A stretch of DNA of 64,000 nt, from the NCBI GenBank assembly GCA_020633975.1, contig JACKCR010000008.1, positions 248,001-312,000 of the forward strand, written 5' to 3'. Under the pieces are notes generated by a model. That model did no database searches, was not told the origin of the DNA, and was given only the letters and a program-made list of their open reading frames with translations. The DNA comes from Candidatus Eiseniibacteriota bacterium (lineage in GTDB: Bacteria > Eisenbacteria > RBG-16-71-46 > CAIMUX01). The translations under genes were made by a program, and so were the position numbers. Shown one piece after another: positions 23,772 to 31,713 of this stretch (position 1 is the first letter of the stretch; each line of letters opens with the position of its first letter).

Positions 23772-24548
23772 CTACCGTGACACGAGCATCCGCTCCTCGT
23801 ACGGCGCCTCATACTCGAATCCGAGTGAACGGTAGCACCGGATCGCGGGCTCGTTGCTCCGCGCTACGTTGAGCCCGATGCGGAGCCCCTCGCCTACGAG
23901 CACTTCGCAGAGCGCACGACAGGCGCGAGTCCCATAGCCCCGTCCGCGCGCCTCCGGAAGGGTCGCGACATTGCCGAGAACGGCAATCCGTTCGGAGGGC
24001 GCGTAGACGTGAATGCCCGCGACGGAGACGAGAGCACCATCGTCATCCCGAACCCCCGTGTACCGCTCGGTTTCCAGCATCCGCGGGTCGAACCAGTTGC
24101 CGGGATAGGCTCGAGTGAAGAAGTCCTGGACCTCCGCGAGTTGCGACGGCAGCAGAAACTCGGCGTCCCCTCCCTGCACACGGTGCGATGCCGGGTGCCT
24201 GAGCGACATCTTCTGATACTCGCCGGAAGACTTCGCCTCGTAGCGCGGAGCGAGTGCCCCGAACAGGCCAGGGCTGAGATGTGAGTACATCTCGCTCGGC
24301 AGAACGTCTCGGATCTCGGTGAGAAGAGCGATCGCAGGTTCGGGCTCGCGGTTGAAGCAGAGAAGTACGGCGATCTCGGGAGCCGAGTACAGCATCGCGA
24401 GAGCCGCGCCGTTTGCGAACCACTGCGTGGACGGCCAGAAGAACGGGTCCAGGTCTCCCAGCTCATAGAGGTGGAGATACGGATCGGCTCCGAGAAACTC
24501 GCGGATTCGATCCCGATCCTCGAGACGGGTTGGGTGCTGGATGGTCAC
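23772..24548 (-). CDS. GNAT-family N-acetyltransferase with N-terminal companion domain
   Basis: A protein of about 258 residues. The C-terminal half is a GNAT domain (AVLGNVATLPEARGRGYGTRACRALCEVL, SNEPAIRCYRSLGFEYEAPYEERMLV). The N-terminal half has the LHLYELGDLDPFFWPSTQWF pattern seen in two-domain acetyltransferases with a degenerate first GNAT fold. I place the start at GTG 24548 because GGAG lies five bases upstream and a TATACT box is 43 bases further up. An ATG at 24611 would lie upstream of that box. The substrate is unknown. It is divergent from the Ada-AlkA gene. Confidence 0.82.
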   Translation of the reverse strand: MTIQHPTRLEDRDRIREFLGADPYLHLYELGDLDPFFWPSTQWFANGAALAMLYSAPEIAVLLCFNREPEPAIALLTEIRDVLPSEMYSHLSPGLFGALAPRYEAKSSGEYQKMSLRHPASHRVQGGDAEFLLPSQLAEVQDFFTRAYPGNWFDPRMLETERYTGVRDDDGALVSVAGIHVYAPSERIAVLGNVATLPEARGRGYGTRACRALCEVLVGEGLRIGLNVARSNEPAIRCYRSLGFEYEAPYEERMLVSR

Positions 24549-24590
24549 GAACTCTCCAATGGACTCGAACTCCCCGAACTGCCCTGGGGC

Positions 24591-24596
24591 AGTATA
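24591..24596 (-). promoter_or_regulatory. Candidate -10 element (TATACT) of the GNAT gene
   Basis: On the minus strand the context is GGTCCTCTATACTGCCCC. It sits about 43 bases before the GTG at 24548 and its ribosome site. It helps decide the start, because transcription from it would exclude the upstream ATG at 24611. No good -35 box is visible. Confidence 0.45.
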
Positions 24597-24655
24597 GAGG
24601 ACCCGCTCCATCCAGGTCCGAAAACGGCCAACTCGAGTTCGGGCGTCGTGGCATC

Positions 24656-26128
24656 ATGGTCCCCATGACGACACGCGCCACGAAGAGAGCGAAGCCTGCC
24701 AACCGTCCCACTCATTCCGCGCCGAGCGAGGGCGACCTGTTCTACGCGGCGATCCGCTCCCGGGACGCGCGCTTCGACGGACGGTTCTTCACCGGAGTCA
24801 AGACGACCGGTATCTACTGCCGCCCGGTCTGCCCTGCACGCACACCGCTCCGGAGAAACGTCGAGTTCTTCTCCTGTGCCGCAGCCGCGGAGTCAGCGGG
24901 GTTCCGGCCCTGTCTCCGTTGTCGTCCAGACGCGGCCCCGGGCTCGCCCGAGTGGCGAGGGACATCATCCACGGTGGCACGGGGACTCCGTCTCATCGCC
25001 GAGGGAACTCTCGACGAGGGTTCCGTCGAGGACCTGGCGTCCCGCCTCGGAGTCGGCGAGCGCCACCTACACCGGCTCTTCGTCCGGCACCTGGGGGCCA
25101 CTCCGGTCGCGGTCGCGCAGACGCACCGCGCGCATCTCGCGCGGCACCTCCTCGAGGAGACCGACGGCACGTCGACCGACATCGCTTTCGCCGCAGGCTT
25201 TTCCAGTGTGCGTCGGTTCCACACCGTCTTCCGCCGCACCTTCGGCGTCTCGCCGAAAGAGATGCGACGTCGGCCCCGCACCAACCCGAATCATGACTCG
25301 TCGGGAATCCGTCTCACGCTTCGTCCCCGTCTGCCCTTCGAGTGGGACGCACTCCTCGCGTTCCTCGCGCCACGCTGCCTCCCAACCGTGGAGGACGTCG
25401 CGGGCCGAGCATTTCGTCGCCAAACCGTCGTCGACGGCACGGAGGGTTGGATCGAGGTAGAGCCTACGGATCCGACCAACGGGATCCTCGAGCTTCGGAC
25501 GAATCACCCCGTCTCTCGAGAACTCCTCCGGTTGGCAGAGAGAGCACGAGACGTGTTCGACTTGGACACCGACACCGCCCTCATTGCGGATGTCCTCGGC
25601 AAAGACAGCCGACTTGCTCCACTCCTCCGGGCGCACGGCCCGGTCCGTGTTCCGGGTGCGTGGGACGGATTCGAACTCGCGATGCGCGCCGTCCTCGGTC
25701 AGCAAGTGACCGTCGCAGGGGCGCGAACACTCGCGGGACGGCTGATAGAGCGTGCCGGCGTGCTCCGCCCCGAGGCGATCGTGGGAGCCGATCTCACCGC
25801 ATTCGGTGTACCGTCCAAGCGCGCAGACACCCTGCAGACGCTCGCTCGACGAGTGCTGGACGGAAAGCTGAACCTGGACCCTTGGAGTGACGCGCAGTCC
25901 GCGCGCGAAGAGCTCCTCTCCATCCCGGGCATCGGCCCTTGGACAGTGGAGTACATCGCGATGCGAGCACTCCGTGACCCCGATGCGTTTCCCGCGTCGG
26001 ACCTCGGCATTCGCAAGGCTCTCGGAAAGAACGGCGCCCCGTGTTCAGCGAAGGACGCAGAGCGATGGGCGGAGGCGTGGCGCCCCTGGAGATCGTACGC
26101 AGTGATGCTGCTCTGGAGGTCGCTCTGA
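24656..26128 (+). CDS. Ada-AlkA fusion: methylphosphotriester sensor, AraC HTH and 3-methyladenine glycosylase
   Basis: A 490-residue multidomain DNA-repair protein. The Ada N-terminal zinc domain (about 25-100) has the Cys set TTGIYCRPVCPARTP and FRPCLRC (C55, C59, C86, C89); C55 would be the methyl acceptor for phosphotriesters. An AraC-type helix-turn-helix follows (about 105-200, DIAFAAGFSSVRRFHTVFRR). The AlkA part (about 205-490) has FELAMRAVLGQQVTV, the helix-hairpin-helix SIPGIGPWTVEYIAMRAL and the catalytic Asp in FPASDLGI. It excises alkylated purines and senses methylation damage. ATG 24656 or 24665; no strong ribosome site. The stop is 26 bases from the ogt start. Confidence 0.92.
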   Translation: MVPMTTRATKRAKPANRPTHSAPSEGDLFYAAIRSRDARFDGRFFTGVKTTGIYCRPVCPARTPLRRNVEFFSCAAAAESAGFRPCLRCRPDAAPGSPEWRGTSSTVARGLRLIAEGTLDEGSVEDLASRLGVGERHLHRLFVRHLGATPVAVAQTHRAHLARHLLEETDGTSTDIAFAAGFSSVRRFHTVFRRTFGVSPKEMRRRPRTNPNHDSSGIRLTLRPRLPFEWDALLAFLAPRCLPTVEDVAGRAFRRQTVVDGTEGWIEVEPTDPTNGILELRTNHPVSRELLRLAERARDVFDLDTDTALIADVLGKDSRLAPLLRAHGPVRVPGAWDGFELAMRAVLGQQVTVAGARTLAGRLIERAGVLRPEAIVGADLTAFGVPSKRADTLQTLARRVLDGKLNLDPWSDAQSAREELLSIPGIGPWTVEYIAMRALRDPDAFPASDLGIRKALGKNGAPCSAKDAERWAEAWRPWRSYAVMLLWRSL

Positions 26129-26154
26129 TGCGAGCCCCAAAGCCGGAGGACAAG

Positions 26155-26742
26155 ATGAACCGCGTGTACCGGATCGTAGAGTCACCGATCGGCCCTCTCA
26201 CTCTCGTTGGGATTCTGGACGGCGACGCGAAGGACTCGGGAACGAGCCGCCGAGCGCAGGCCGTCCTCCAGTCCATCTGGTTTTCGTCTTCGAAGCAGGA
26301 CCGAACGCTTCGGCCGAATGCCAAGCCATACCCTGCGCCGTCCGACGCGAACCTCGACGAGTCGTCGCTCGAAGACGCCGCTCGCCAACTCGACGAGTAC
26401 TTCCGAGGGACACGGCGCGAGTTCGACTTGCCGCTCGAACCGATCGGCACGGAGTTCCAGCGACGTGTCTGGGACGAACTCTCGCGGATTCCCTACGGCA
26501 TCGCGATCTCCTACCGCGATCTCGCTCTCCGGATCGGAAAGCCGGACGCGGTTCGCGCGGTCGGAAGTGCAAACGGAAGGAACCCGCTCCCGATCGTGAT
26601 CCCGTGTCACCGTGTCATCGCAAGTGACGGAACGCTCGCGGGGTTTGGTGGAGGCATCCCGGCGAAGCAGTTCCTGCTCGGCCTCGAGGGCGTGGACATC
26701 CCGTCGTCGCTCAATCAACTAGCAATGCTCTCGGACCGGTAG
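26155..26742 (+). CDS. ogt: Methylated-DNA--protein-cysteine methyltransferase (Ogt-type)
   Basis: A 195-residue protein. The C-terminal half has the conserved region FQRRVWDELSRIPYGIAISYRDLALRIG, the asparagine hinge RAVGSANGRNP and the active site IPCHRVI with acceptor Cys151, ending GFGGGIPAKQFLL. It removes methyl groups from O6-methylguanine by irreversible transfer to its cysteine. The N-terminal domain has a loop (about 20-65) longer than usual. The ATG at 26155 has GGAGG five bases upstream; an ATG at 26128 overlaps the upstream stop but has no site. With the Ada-AlkA gene it forms an alkylation-repair operon and is followed by a strong terminator. Confidence 0.93.
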   Translation: MNRVYRIVESPIGPLTLVGILDGDAKDSGTSRRAQAVLQSIWFSSSKQDRTLRPNAKPYPAPSDANLDESSLEDAARQLDEYFRGTRREFDLPLEPIGTEFQRRVWDELSRIPYGIAISYRDLALRIGKPDAVRAVGSANGRNPLPIVIPCHRVIASDGTLAGFGGGIPAKQFLLGLEGVDIPSSLNQLAMLSDR

Positions 26743-26762
26743 CAGCTAGTTCGGGAACGCAG

Positions 26763-26798
26763 AAAGGACGGTCGGAGCGAGCGCCCCGACCGTCCTTT
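26763..26798. terminator. Strong bidirectional terminator hairpin
   Basis: A perfect 13-bp stem, AAAGGACGGTCGG (26763-26775) and CCGACCGTCCTTT (26786-26798), with a ten-base loop. It lies between the convergent ogt gene and the secreted Asp-box gene. The AAA/TTT ends give a short T-run on both strands, so it can serve both transcripts. Confidence 0.9.
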
Positions 26799-26837
26799 CA
26801 TTGTTGTGCTGGGCTTGCCAGCGCCGGCTTTGCCCTA

Positions 26838-29228
26838 CTAGCGAACGACGAACAGCTTCGCCGCCGCGTTCACGTTGTTCGCACGGAGCTTGAGGAAGTA
26901 TCCACCGTTCGCGAGGTCGTTTCCGTTCTGGTCCTTCCCGTCGAACGGGATCGAATGGTCACCCGCCCGGAAAGCCTCGTTCGTGATCTCCCGGACCATC
27001 CGGCCTTCTGGCGTGAAGATGCTCACGTTGACGTTGGATGCGTCGTGCGTGAGGTTGAACTTGATCTGCGCGCCAGGCGCCCACGGGTTCGGCGACTGCT
27101 TGACGATCGCGAGCGGCGGCGGATTCGTTCCGAGCGCCACGTCCGGCACGGCGATGACCACACCGTCGTCCACCATCGTCCGCGTGTGCACGATCAGAGC
27201 AGCTCCGTTCGTGACCGACGCCTCCTGGACGAGTCGGTGCGGGTTCCCCAGGTTCGCCGCCGGAGCGCCATCGAGTTCGACCGTACCGGTGACGGTGAAA
27301 ACGATGGCCGGGAGGCCGAACCGGTTCATCGTCACGCTACCCGCGATGCCAACGCGGCCAGGGCTGAAGTCCACGAGCGTCACGTCCATGTTGTAGTTCG
27401 GCAGAACCGTCGTGGCCTGGACGTCGCTCGTGAGGTCGAAGTCGAACGCGATGTCGTTGTCGCTCGTACTGACGAGCGAGAAGTTCCCCGTCATCGTGCC
27501 GATCGAGGACGACAGCTGGAGCTGTCCGGACAGCGCCTTCCCACCGACGTGATAGATCCCCTGCGTCTCCTGCGGCGTCGCGAGAAGGCCGAAGAGCGTC
27601 GAGACGAAGGCGGCCTCGGCCGACGAGTTGACCGGCGAGGGCGAAACCTCGATCTCCGCTTCGTTCGGAATCAGGTAGGCCACCGCGTTCGCCGAGAACG
27701 GAGCGGCTCCGCCGAAGTTTCCGTTCGTCGCGAGCGTCTGGTAGTCGTCCATCCGTCCGAAGATGACGTCCGGATCCCCGGCACGCGCGTCCGACCAGAC
27801 GGCGAAGACCGAACGGTCGTCGCTGATGCACTCGATGTAGTCACCGAAGTTCGGCGCGATGTTGGACGGGACGCCGCACCAGGCCACGGACGTGTCGCTC
27901 ATCCGCCGGTTCGGCCCCCACGTGATTCCGCCATCGACCGACTGCGTGACGTAGAAGTCGCAGAGGCTGTTGCCACCGGACGCATTCCGACGGTCGTACC
28001 AGCCGACGGTGACGCGACCGTCCGGGCCGGTCGTGATCTGCGGCCAGAACTGCTCGGAGGTATTGCCGTTGTCGTTGATCTTGACCGCGCTCGACCAGGT
28101 CTGGCCGTGGTCGTCGGAGTACTTGAGGTAGCAGTCGTAGTTGTTGGCTCCACCATCGCTGTAGGTGGCGTAGACGCGTCCACGGTTCGGGCCATCACTC
28201 CGATCGACCGCCAAGGACGGCCAGGTGATGTTGGAACCTCGGTTGAAGCACTGCGGAGCCTGTCCCGCCGTCGGCGCATTCGTCGCGATCAGACTACGAG
28301 GCGCTTCCCAAGTCGCGCCGCCATCCGCGGAGTAGCGGCAGTACATGTCCGCGTTGCCGGAGAAGAGCGGCTGGACCCAGGAGACGTAGATGCCGCCGTC
28401 GGGGGCGACTGCCGGATAGTAGCCGTTCGTCGAGCTGCCCTCGTTGACGGTGAGAGGCGTCGCCCAGGTCTGTCCGCCGTCGGTCGAACTGGTGAGCCGA
28501 CCGCGCGTCGTGCCGCTCGGGAATCCGACGTAGCTCATGTAGAGACGGCCAGTCGCTTCGTCGTACTCGAGGTACTCCTTGTCGAGCGACCAGTTGGAGT
28601 CGTTGTAGGCGTAGGCGTTCTGCCAGACGGGCACCGAACCGGAGAAGTCTCCGATGTTGACGGCGATGCCGCTCTGGTTTCCGCGGTTGAGGGAGACGGT
28701 GAGCCAACGGTCATTCGGTAGTGCTGCGATCGTCGGGTCACCGAAGACGCGGACACCGCTCACACCGTCGAGGTCCCCCTGATCGGTCCAGGTCACACCG
28801 CGATCGTTGGAGTAGGAAACTCCGGTCAGGTTCGATCCGTCGACGAATCCCTGACCGTCGTTCCAACCGACGACGATCTTGTCGCCCGAGACGGCGATGC
28901 TGACTTCCGACTGCGTGATTCCGGAACCCTCGCCCGCGCGGTTGTTGACCAACGCGTTCTGCGGCGGAGGCATGCGGAAGTCACCACCAGCGGGAACTGC
29001 CAAGACAGGGTCGAACGGCCCTTCCGGCACACCCAAGTCGATGGGCTGTTCTTGGTCCGACATGGAACCCTGTCCAACCAGGGATCCCGCATCGGCGACG
29101 GACTCGGACGCGCTCCCGGAAGAAACGGAAGACGCATCCACCGTAGCTCCGTTTGTGCTGTGATCAGTCGCGAGCCAGATCGTGGATCCGGCGGCGACGG
29201 CGAATGCTGCTAGCAGCAACGGACGCAT
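26838..29228 (-). CDS. Secreted sialidase-like (Asp-box) protein with FlgD-like C-terminal module
   Basis: A protein of about 796 residues with a signal peptide (RPLLLAAFAVAAGSTIWLA). A six-bladed-propeller-like region follows with at least five Asp-box motifs: SNDRGVTW, STDGGQTW, SADGGATW, SDDHGQTW and SVDGGITW. Such BNR repeats occur in sialidases and in many non-enzymatic propellers. I do not see a convincing Arg triad, so enzymatic activity is uncertain. A beta-rich region and a C-terminal FlgD-like/T9SS-type module (MVREITNEAFRAGDHSIPFDGKDQNG, ending AAKLFVVR) complete it. ATG 29228 has GGAGG five bases upstream. It is convergent with ogt. Confidence 0.85.
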   Translation of the reverse strand: MRPLLLAAFAVAAGSTIWLATDHSTNGATVDASSVSSGSASESVADAGSLVGQGSMSDQEQPIDLGVPEGPFDPVLAVPAGGDFRMPPPQNALVNNRAGEGSGITQSEVSIAVSGDKIVVGWNDGQGFVDGSNLTGVSYSNDRGVTWTDQGDLDGVSGVRVFGDPTIAALPNDRWLTVSLNRGNQSGIAVNIGDFSGSVPVWQNAYAYNDSNWSLDKEYLEYDEATGRLYMSYVGFPSGTTRGRLTSSTDGGQTWATPLTVNEGSSTNGYYPAVAPDGGIYVSWVQPLFSGNADMYCRYSADGGATWEAPRSLIATNAPTAGQAPQCFNRGSNITWPSLAVDRSDGPNRGRVYATYSDGGANNYDCYLKYSDDHGQTWSSAVKINDNGNTSEQFWPQITTGPDGRVTVGWYDRRNASGGNSLCDFYVTQSVDGGITWGPNRRMSDTSVAWCGVPSNIAPNFGDYIECISDDRSVFAVWSDARAGDPDVIFGRMDDYQTLATNGNFGGAAPFSANAVAYLIPNEAEIEVSPSPVNSSAEAAFVSTLFGLLATPQETQGIYHVGGKALSGQLQLSSSIGTMTGNFSLVSTSDNDIAFDFDLTSDVQATTVLPNYNMDVTLVDFSPGRVGIAGSVTMNRFGLPAIVFTVTGTVELDGAPAANLGNPHRLVQEASVTNGAALIVHTRTMVDDGVVIAVPDVALGTNPPPLAIVKQSPNPWAPGAQIKFNLTHDASNVNVSIFTPEGRMVREITNEAFRAGDHSIPFDGKDQNGNDLANGGYFLKLRANNVNAAAKLFVVR

Positions 29229-29592
29229 GAGTACCTCCAATGAGGCTCGAGTGGGTATTGGCGGGACCGGCAGGCTGCGGTGAACACCTCGTCGACTTCG
29301 TGGCAGGCGAAGAGGGAGGAGCTGTTGCGCAGGTCTGCATACGAAGCAAACCTACGGCTGAGGGCACGCGAGGCACTCCTCAGCACGCGGCTGATTCAAC
29401 GCGGTGAGTATACGCGAGTTGGGACGTCCGGGATGTAGGAAGAGCGGGCGATGGCAGGAATCTGCCGTCCGTCGTTGCGGAATGCTGAGTCCGGTTGCCA
29501 TGGGCCGCGGTTGTGCTTGCCCTGCGTTGGCGCAGCGGTAGCACCGCCGGTGGCCGCTGTTGGACCGCCCGCGCAGACGGACGAAACCGCCG
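29229..29592. other. Intergenic region between gpmA and the Asp-box protein gene
   Basis: 364 bases with no convincing gene. On the minus strand, TATACT (29407-29412) could be the -10 box of the Asp-box gene with a leader of about 170 bases. A hairpin at 29533-29559 (CAGCGG/CCGCTG plus CACC/GGTG) lies about 34 bases beyond the gpmA stop and could be its terminator, though it has no T-run. A stretch that superficially resembles a tRNA D-arm (cagcggtagc) lacks the other arms. Confidence 0.5.
29407..29412 (-). promoter_or_regulatory. Candidate -10 element (TATACT) of the Asp-box gene
   Basis: Minus-strand context CTCGCGTATACTCACC, about 180 bases before the start at 29228. It matches the recurrent hexamer of this window. 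There is no clear -35 box. Confidence 0.35.
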
Positions 29593-30339
29593 CTACTTCG
29601 CCTTCCCCTGGTTGGCGACCGACTGGATCGCTTTCTGGATCGCCTCTTGGTCTCCCAAGTACCGATGGCTGATCGGCTCGAGATTCTCGTCGAGTTCGTA
29701 GACCAAGGGGACACCGGTCGGGATGTTGAGCCCGGCGATGTCGTCGTCGCTGATCTTGTCGAGGTGCTTGACCAAAGCACGGAGGCTGTTGCCGTGCGCC
29801 GTGATCAGGAGCTTCTTCCCCGTCTTGATGATCGGCGTGAGTTCATCGTTCCAGAGCGGCAGGAAGCGCGCGACGACATCTTTGAGGCACTCGGTGGAAG
29901 GTTGTGCCTCCGGCCCCAGGTGCGCATACCGCGGGTCGAGTCGGGGATGACGCTCGTCACGCGGCTCGAGCGGCGGAGGGGGCGTGTCGTAGGAGCGGCG
30001 CCAGATGTGGACCTGATCGTCTCCGTACTTCGCCGCGGTCTCGGCCTTGTTGAGCCCGGCGAGCGCTCCGTAGTGCCGCTCGTTGAGGCGCCAGTTTCGC
30101 GTCACCGGAATCCACATCAGATCCATCTCGTCGAGTGTGATCCAGAGAGTGCGGATCGCCCGTTTGAGTAGGGAGGTGTAGGCCAGATCGAAGCTGAACC
30201 CTTCGGCACGAAGAAGCTCGCCTGCCATCTTCGCTTCGGCCAGTCCTTGGTCGGAGAGATCGACGTCCACCCAACCGGTGAACCGGTTCTCCTGATTCCA
30301 AAGGCTCTGGCCGTGCCTCAGCAGAACGAGCGTGTACAT
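29593..30339 (-). CDS. gpmA: 2,3-bisphosphoglycerate-dependent phosphoglycerate mutase
   Basis: A 248-residue histidine phosphatase-superfamily enzyme of normal GpmA length. The phospho-histidine motif is [12 protein letters not shown] (His9), followed by [12 protein letters not shown], the substrate loop [17 protein letters not shown], and the second catalytic His in [18 protein letters not shown]. It interconverts 3- and 2-phosphoglycerate in glycolysis and gluconeogenesis. ATG 30339 has GGAGG eight bases upstream. It lies downstream of the YjgA-like gene on the same strand with an 82-base gap and may share its promoter. Confidence 0.95.
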   Translation of the reverse strand: MYTLVLLRHGQSLWNQENRFTGWVDVDLSDQGLAEAKMAGELLRAEGFSFDLAYTSLLKRAIRTLWITLDEMDLMWIPVTRNWRLNERHYGALAGLNKAETAAKYGDDQVHIWRRSYDTPPPPLEPRDERHPRLDPRYAHLGPEAQPSTECLKDVVARFLPLWNDELTPIIKTGKKLLITAHGNSLRALVKHLDKISDDDIAGLNIPTGVPLVYELDENLEPISHRYLGDQEAIQKAIQSVANQGKAK

Positions 30340-30421
30340 CGATGCAACCTCCTACTCATCGGTTCCGTCGCCGCGAGGGGCGATGTCTTCGGGTCTGGGC
30401 ATCGTGACGCCGCTGCGATCG

Positions 30422-30967
30422 TCACCGTGACTCCTCCGCAGGGGCGTCGGACACGGGCCCAGGCCGAACTTCGAAGGATGGCGTCAATTCTGTCAAGTAC
30501 TCGCGAAGAGCACGGCCGGAGGCCGGTGCGTCCGATGCCTCTGTCTGCTCCTTCCGAGCGTTTCTGAGGAGCTGGCGGAGTCGGCTCACGTCGACTCCAG
30601 GCACTACCTCGAGTAGCTCGTCGATCGCTGCGGCCTCGTTCGAGAGCAGGGACTCGACCCATCGGTCGATGAGCCGTTCGCGTCCGCTGGACCGGATCGT
30701 CTCCCCACGTTCGATCCTCGCCACGATCTCCCGCAGCTCTTCCAGCGGGATGTCCCGGAGGAGGCCGGCGACTCTCAGCTTCGCGCGCCGCTTCGGGACG
30801 TGGGTGAGATCCGTGGCGGCGGAACCGATGGCGCGACGGACCTCCTCGTCCAACGGGAGTTGGTCGATCTGGTTCGGGCCGAGGGAGACGAAGCGGGAGG
30901 CGATCTCCTGGCGCTCGTCTTCTTCTCGCCGCAGTTGGGACCGGCTCTTTGGGGGCGGTTCCCGCAA
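30422..30967 (-). CDS. YjgA/DarP (DUF615) family ribosome-associated protein
   Basis: A protein of about 181 residues that follows the DUF615 pattern step by step. It has KSRSQLRRE, SLGPNQIDQLPLDEEVRRAI, PKRRAKLRVAGLLRD, RLIDRWVESLLS, DVSRLRQLLRNARKEQ, and ALREYLTEL. In E. coli YjgA/DarP binds pre-50S particles and aids late ribosome assembly. I place the start at TTG 30967, which has GGAGG four bases upstream; a longer frame starts at TTG 31033 but would begin at the transcription start implied by the TATACT at 31040. The family is best known from Proteobacteria, so its presence here is notable. Confidence 0.82.
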   Translation of the reverse strand: MREPPPKSRSQLRREEDERQEIASRFVSLGPNQIDQLPLDEEVRRAIGSAATDLTHVPKRRAKLRVAGLLRDIPLEELREIVARIERGETIRSSGRERLIDRWVESLLSNEAAAIDELLEVVPGVDVSRLRQLLRNARKEQTEASDAPASGRALREYLTELTPSFEVRPGPVSDAPAEESR

Positions 30968-31039
30968 GCTACCTCCAGGGTGTACGCCACCGCCACAGGT
31001 GGACTCAGAGTCCACCCGCGAGGTTGCGGCCAAGCCGGG

Positions 31040-31045
31040 AGTATA
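31040..31045 (-). promoter_or_regulatory. Candidate -10 element (TATACT) of the yjgA-like gene
   Basis: Minus-strand context CTTCGTCTATACTCCCGG. Transcription would start near 31033, leaving a leader of about 65 bases with the GGAGG at about 30972-30976. This supports the TTG start at 30967. Confidence 0.4.
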
Positions 31046-31097
31046 GACGAAGGGGTGAGTCGACAGGGCCCGGAGGGGGGTGCGGGCCCTTCCGAAT

Positions 31098-31370
31098 CTA
31101 GTGCCGCATCGCCGCGGCCCCGTTCCCGTTTCGGGGAAGGGCCTCGTTCACGCGGAGCGTCCGCCCGCCGACGATGCTTCCGTCGAGTTCCGAGAGAGCC
31201 TTCTTCGCATCCTCCGGATCGCTCATCTCCACGAAGCCGTACCCCTTCGACCGGCCGGTGTCCCGATCGAAGATGACTCTCGCGGTGGTAACAGCCCCGA
31301 AGGACTCGAAGATCTCTTTCAGCTGCACGTCATCAGTGCTGTAGGGCAAGTTTCCGATGTAGATGTTCAT
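31098..31370 (-). CDS. RRM-domain RNA-binding protein
   Basis: A 90-residue single RNA-recognition motif. RNP2 is IYIGNLP (residues 3-9) and RNP1 is KGYGFVEM (about 43-50), with the standard beta-alpha-beta-beta-alpha-beta layout and a C-terminal strand RTLRVNEA. Bacterial single-RRM proteins are often cold-inducible and bind RNA single strands. I start it at the ATG 31370; its ribosome site is weak (CAGGTA). A GTG seven codons upstream has GGGGGAGG just before it. It lies upstream of the YjgA-like gene on the same strand, about 130 bases away. Confidence 0.9.
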   Translation of the reverse strand: MNIYIGNLPYSTDDVQLKEIFESFGAVTTARVIFDRDTGRSKGYGFVEMSDPEDAKKALSELDGSIVGGRTLRVNEALPRNGNGAAAMRH

Positions 31371-31508
31371 TACCTGGACCAAAGTCACGCGCCTCCCCCA
31401 TCGAGGCGAACCCGGGCGATGGCGCGGCTCGCCCGACTTCGCGCCGCGGATACGTGTATAACGATTCATGATCTGTAGAATCCGAGTCCAGGAATTGATG
31501 GTCCAACC

Positions 31509-31524
31509 CATGTCGTTTGACATG
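31509..31524. promoter_or_regulatory. Short inverted repeat upstream of the RRM gene
   Basis: CATGTC (31509-31514) and GACATG (31519-31524) form a perfect 6-bp palindrome with a four-base centre. It lies about 140 bases upstream of the RRM start. It could be an operator or a leader hairpin; the short arms make chance likely. Confidence 0.3.
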
Positions 31525-31554
31525 AAATCAACGCGCTCATGAGGAGACGGAACC

Positions 31555-31583
31555 CCAAACCGGGGGGATCCCCTCGGTTTTGG
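31555..31583 (-). terminator. Terminator-like hairpin after the M24 peptidase gene
   Basis: The arms CCAAACCGGGGGGA and TCCCCTCGGTTTTGG pair over about 13 positions with one G-U pair and one bulged base, centred on GGATCC. It lies about 130 bases beyond the M24 stop. On the minus strand GGGG TTCC follows, so there is no real T-run. Confidence 0.5.
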
Positions 31584-31713
31584 AGCGATCGTTCGGCTAG
31601 TTGGGGCCTAATCCCGCGCGGGGCGTCCGGGGAGTGCAGAGCGTGGAGCGGGTGGATACGGGACGCGCAACTGCGGACGGGCGGCACTCACAAAAGGAGC
31701 GGCTCTCGACTGT

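Larger units (their letters stand above)
31371..31713. other. Intergenic region between the M24 peptidase and RRM genes
   Basis: 343 bases without a gene. It contains an AT-richer stretch (about 31448-31530) likely to hold the RRM promoter, including a minus-strand GTTATACAC. It also holds a 6-bp-arm hairpin CATGTC-gttt-GACATG (31509-31524) and a larger terminator-like hairpin (31555-31583). Nothing is seen in 31590-31713. Confidence 0.55.

Noticed and set aside
24549-24611. ATG start at 24611 for the GNAT gene
   Set aside because: A TATACT box lies inside this extension and the GTG at 24548 has a well-placed ribosome site, so the extension is probably not translated.
26955-28721. Long plus-strand frame of about 590 codons opposite the Asp-box gene
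   Set aside because: The translation is Arg/Val/Asp-rich without motifs, and the minus-strand gene has repeated Asp-boxes, a signal peptide and a ribosome site.
29500-29580. tRNA-like segment with cagcggtagc resembling a D-arm
   Set aside because: No acceptor, anticodon or T-arm with GGTTCGAA-type sequence can be drawn around it.
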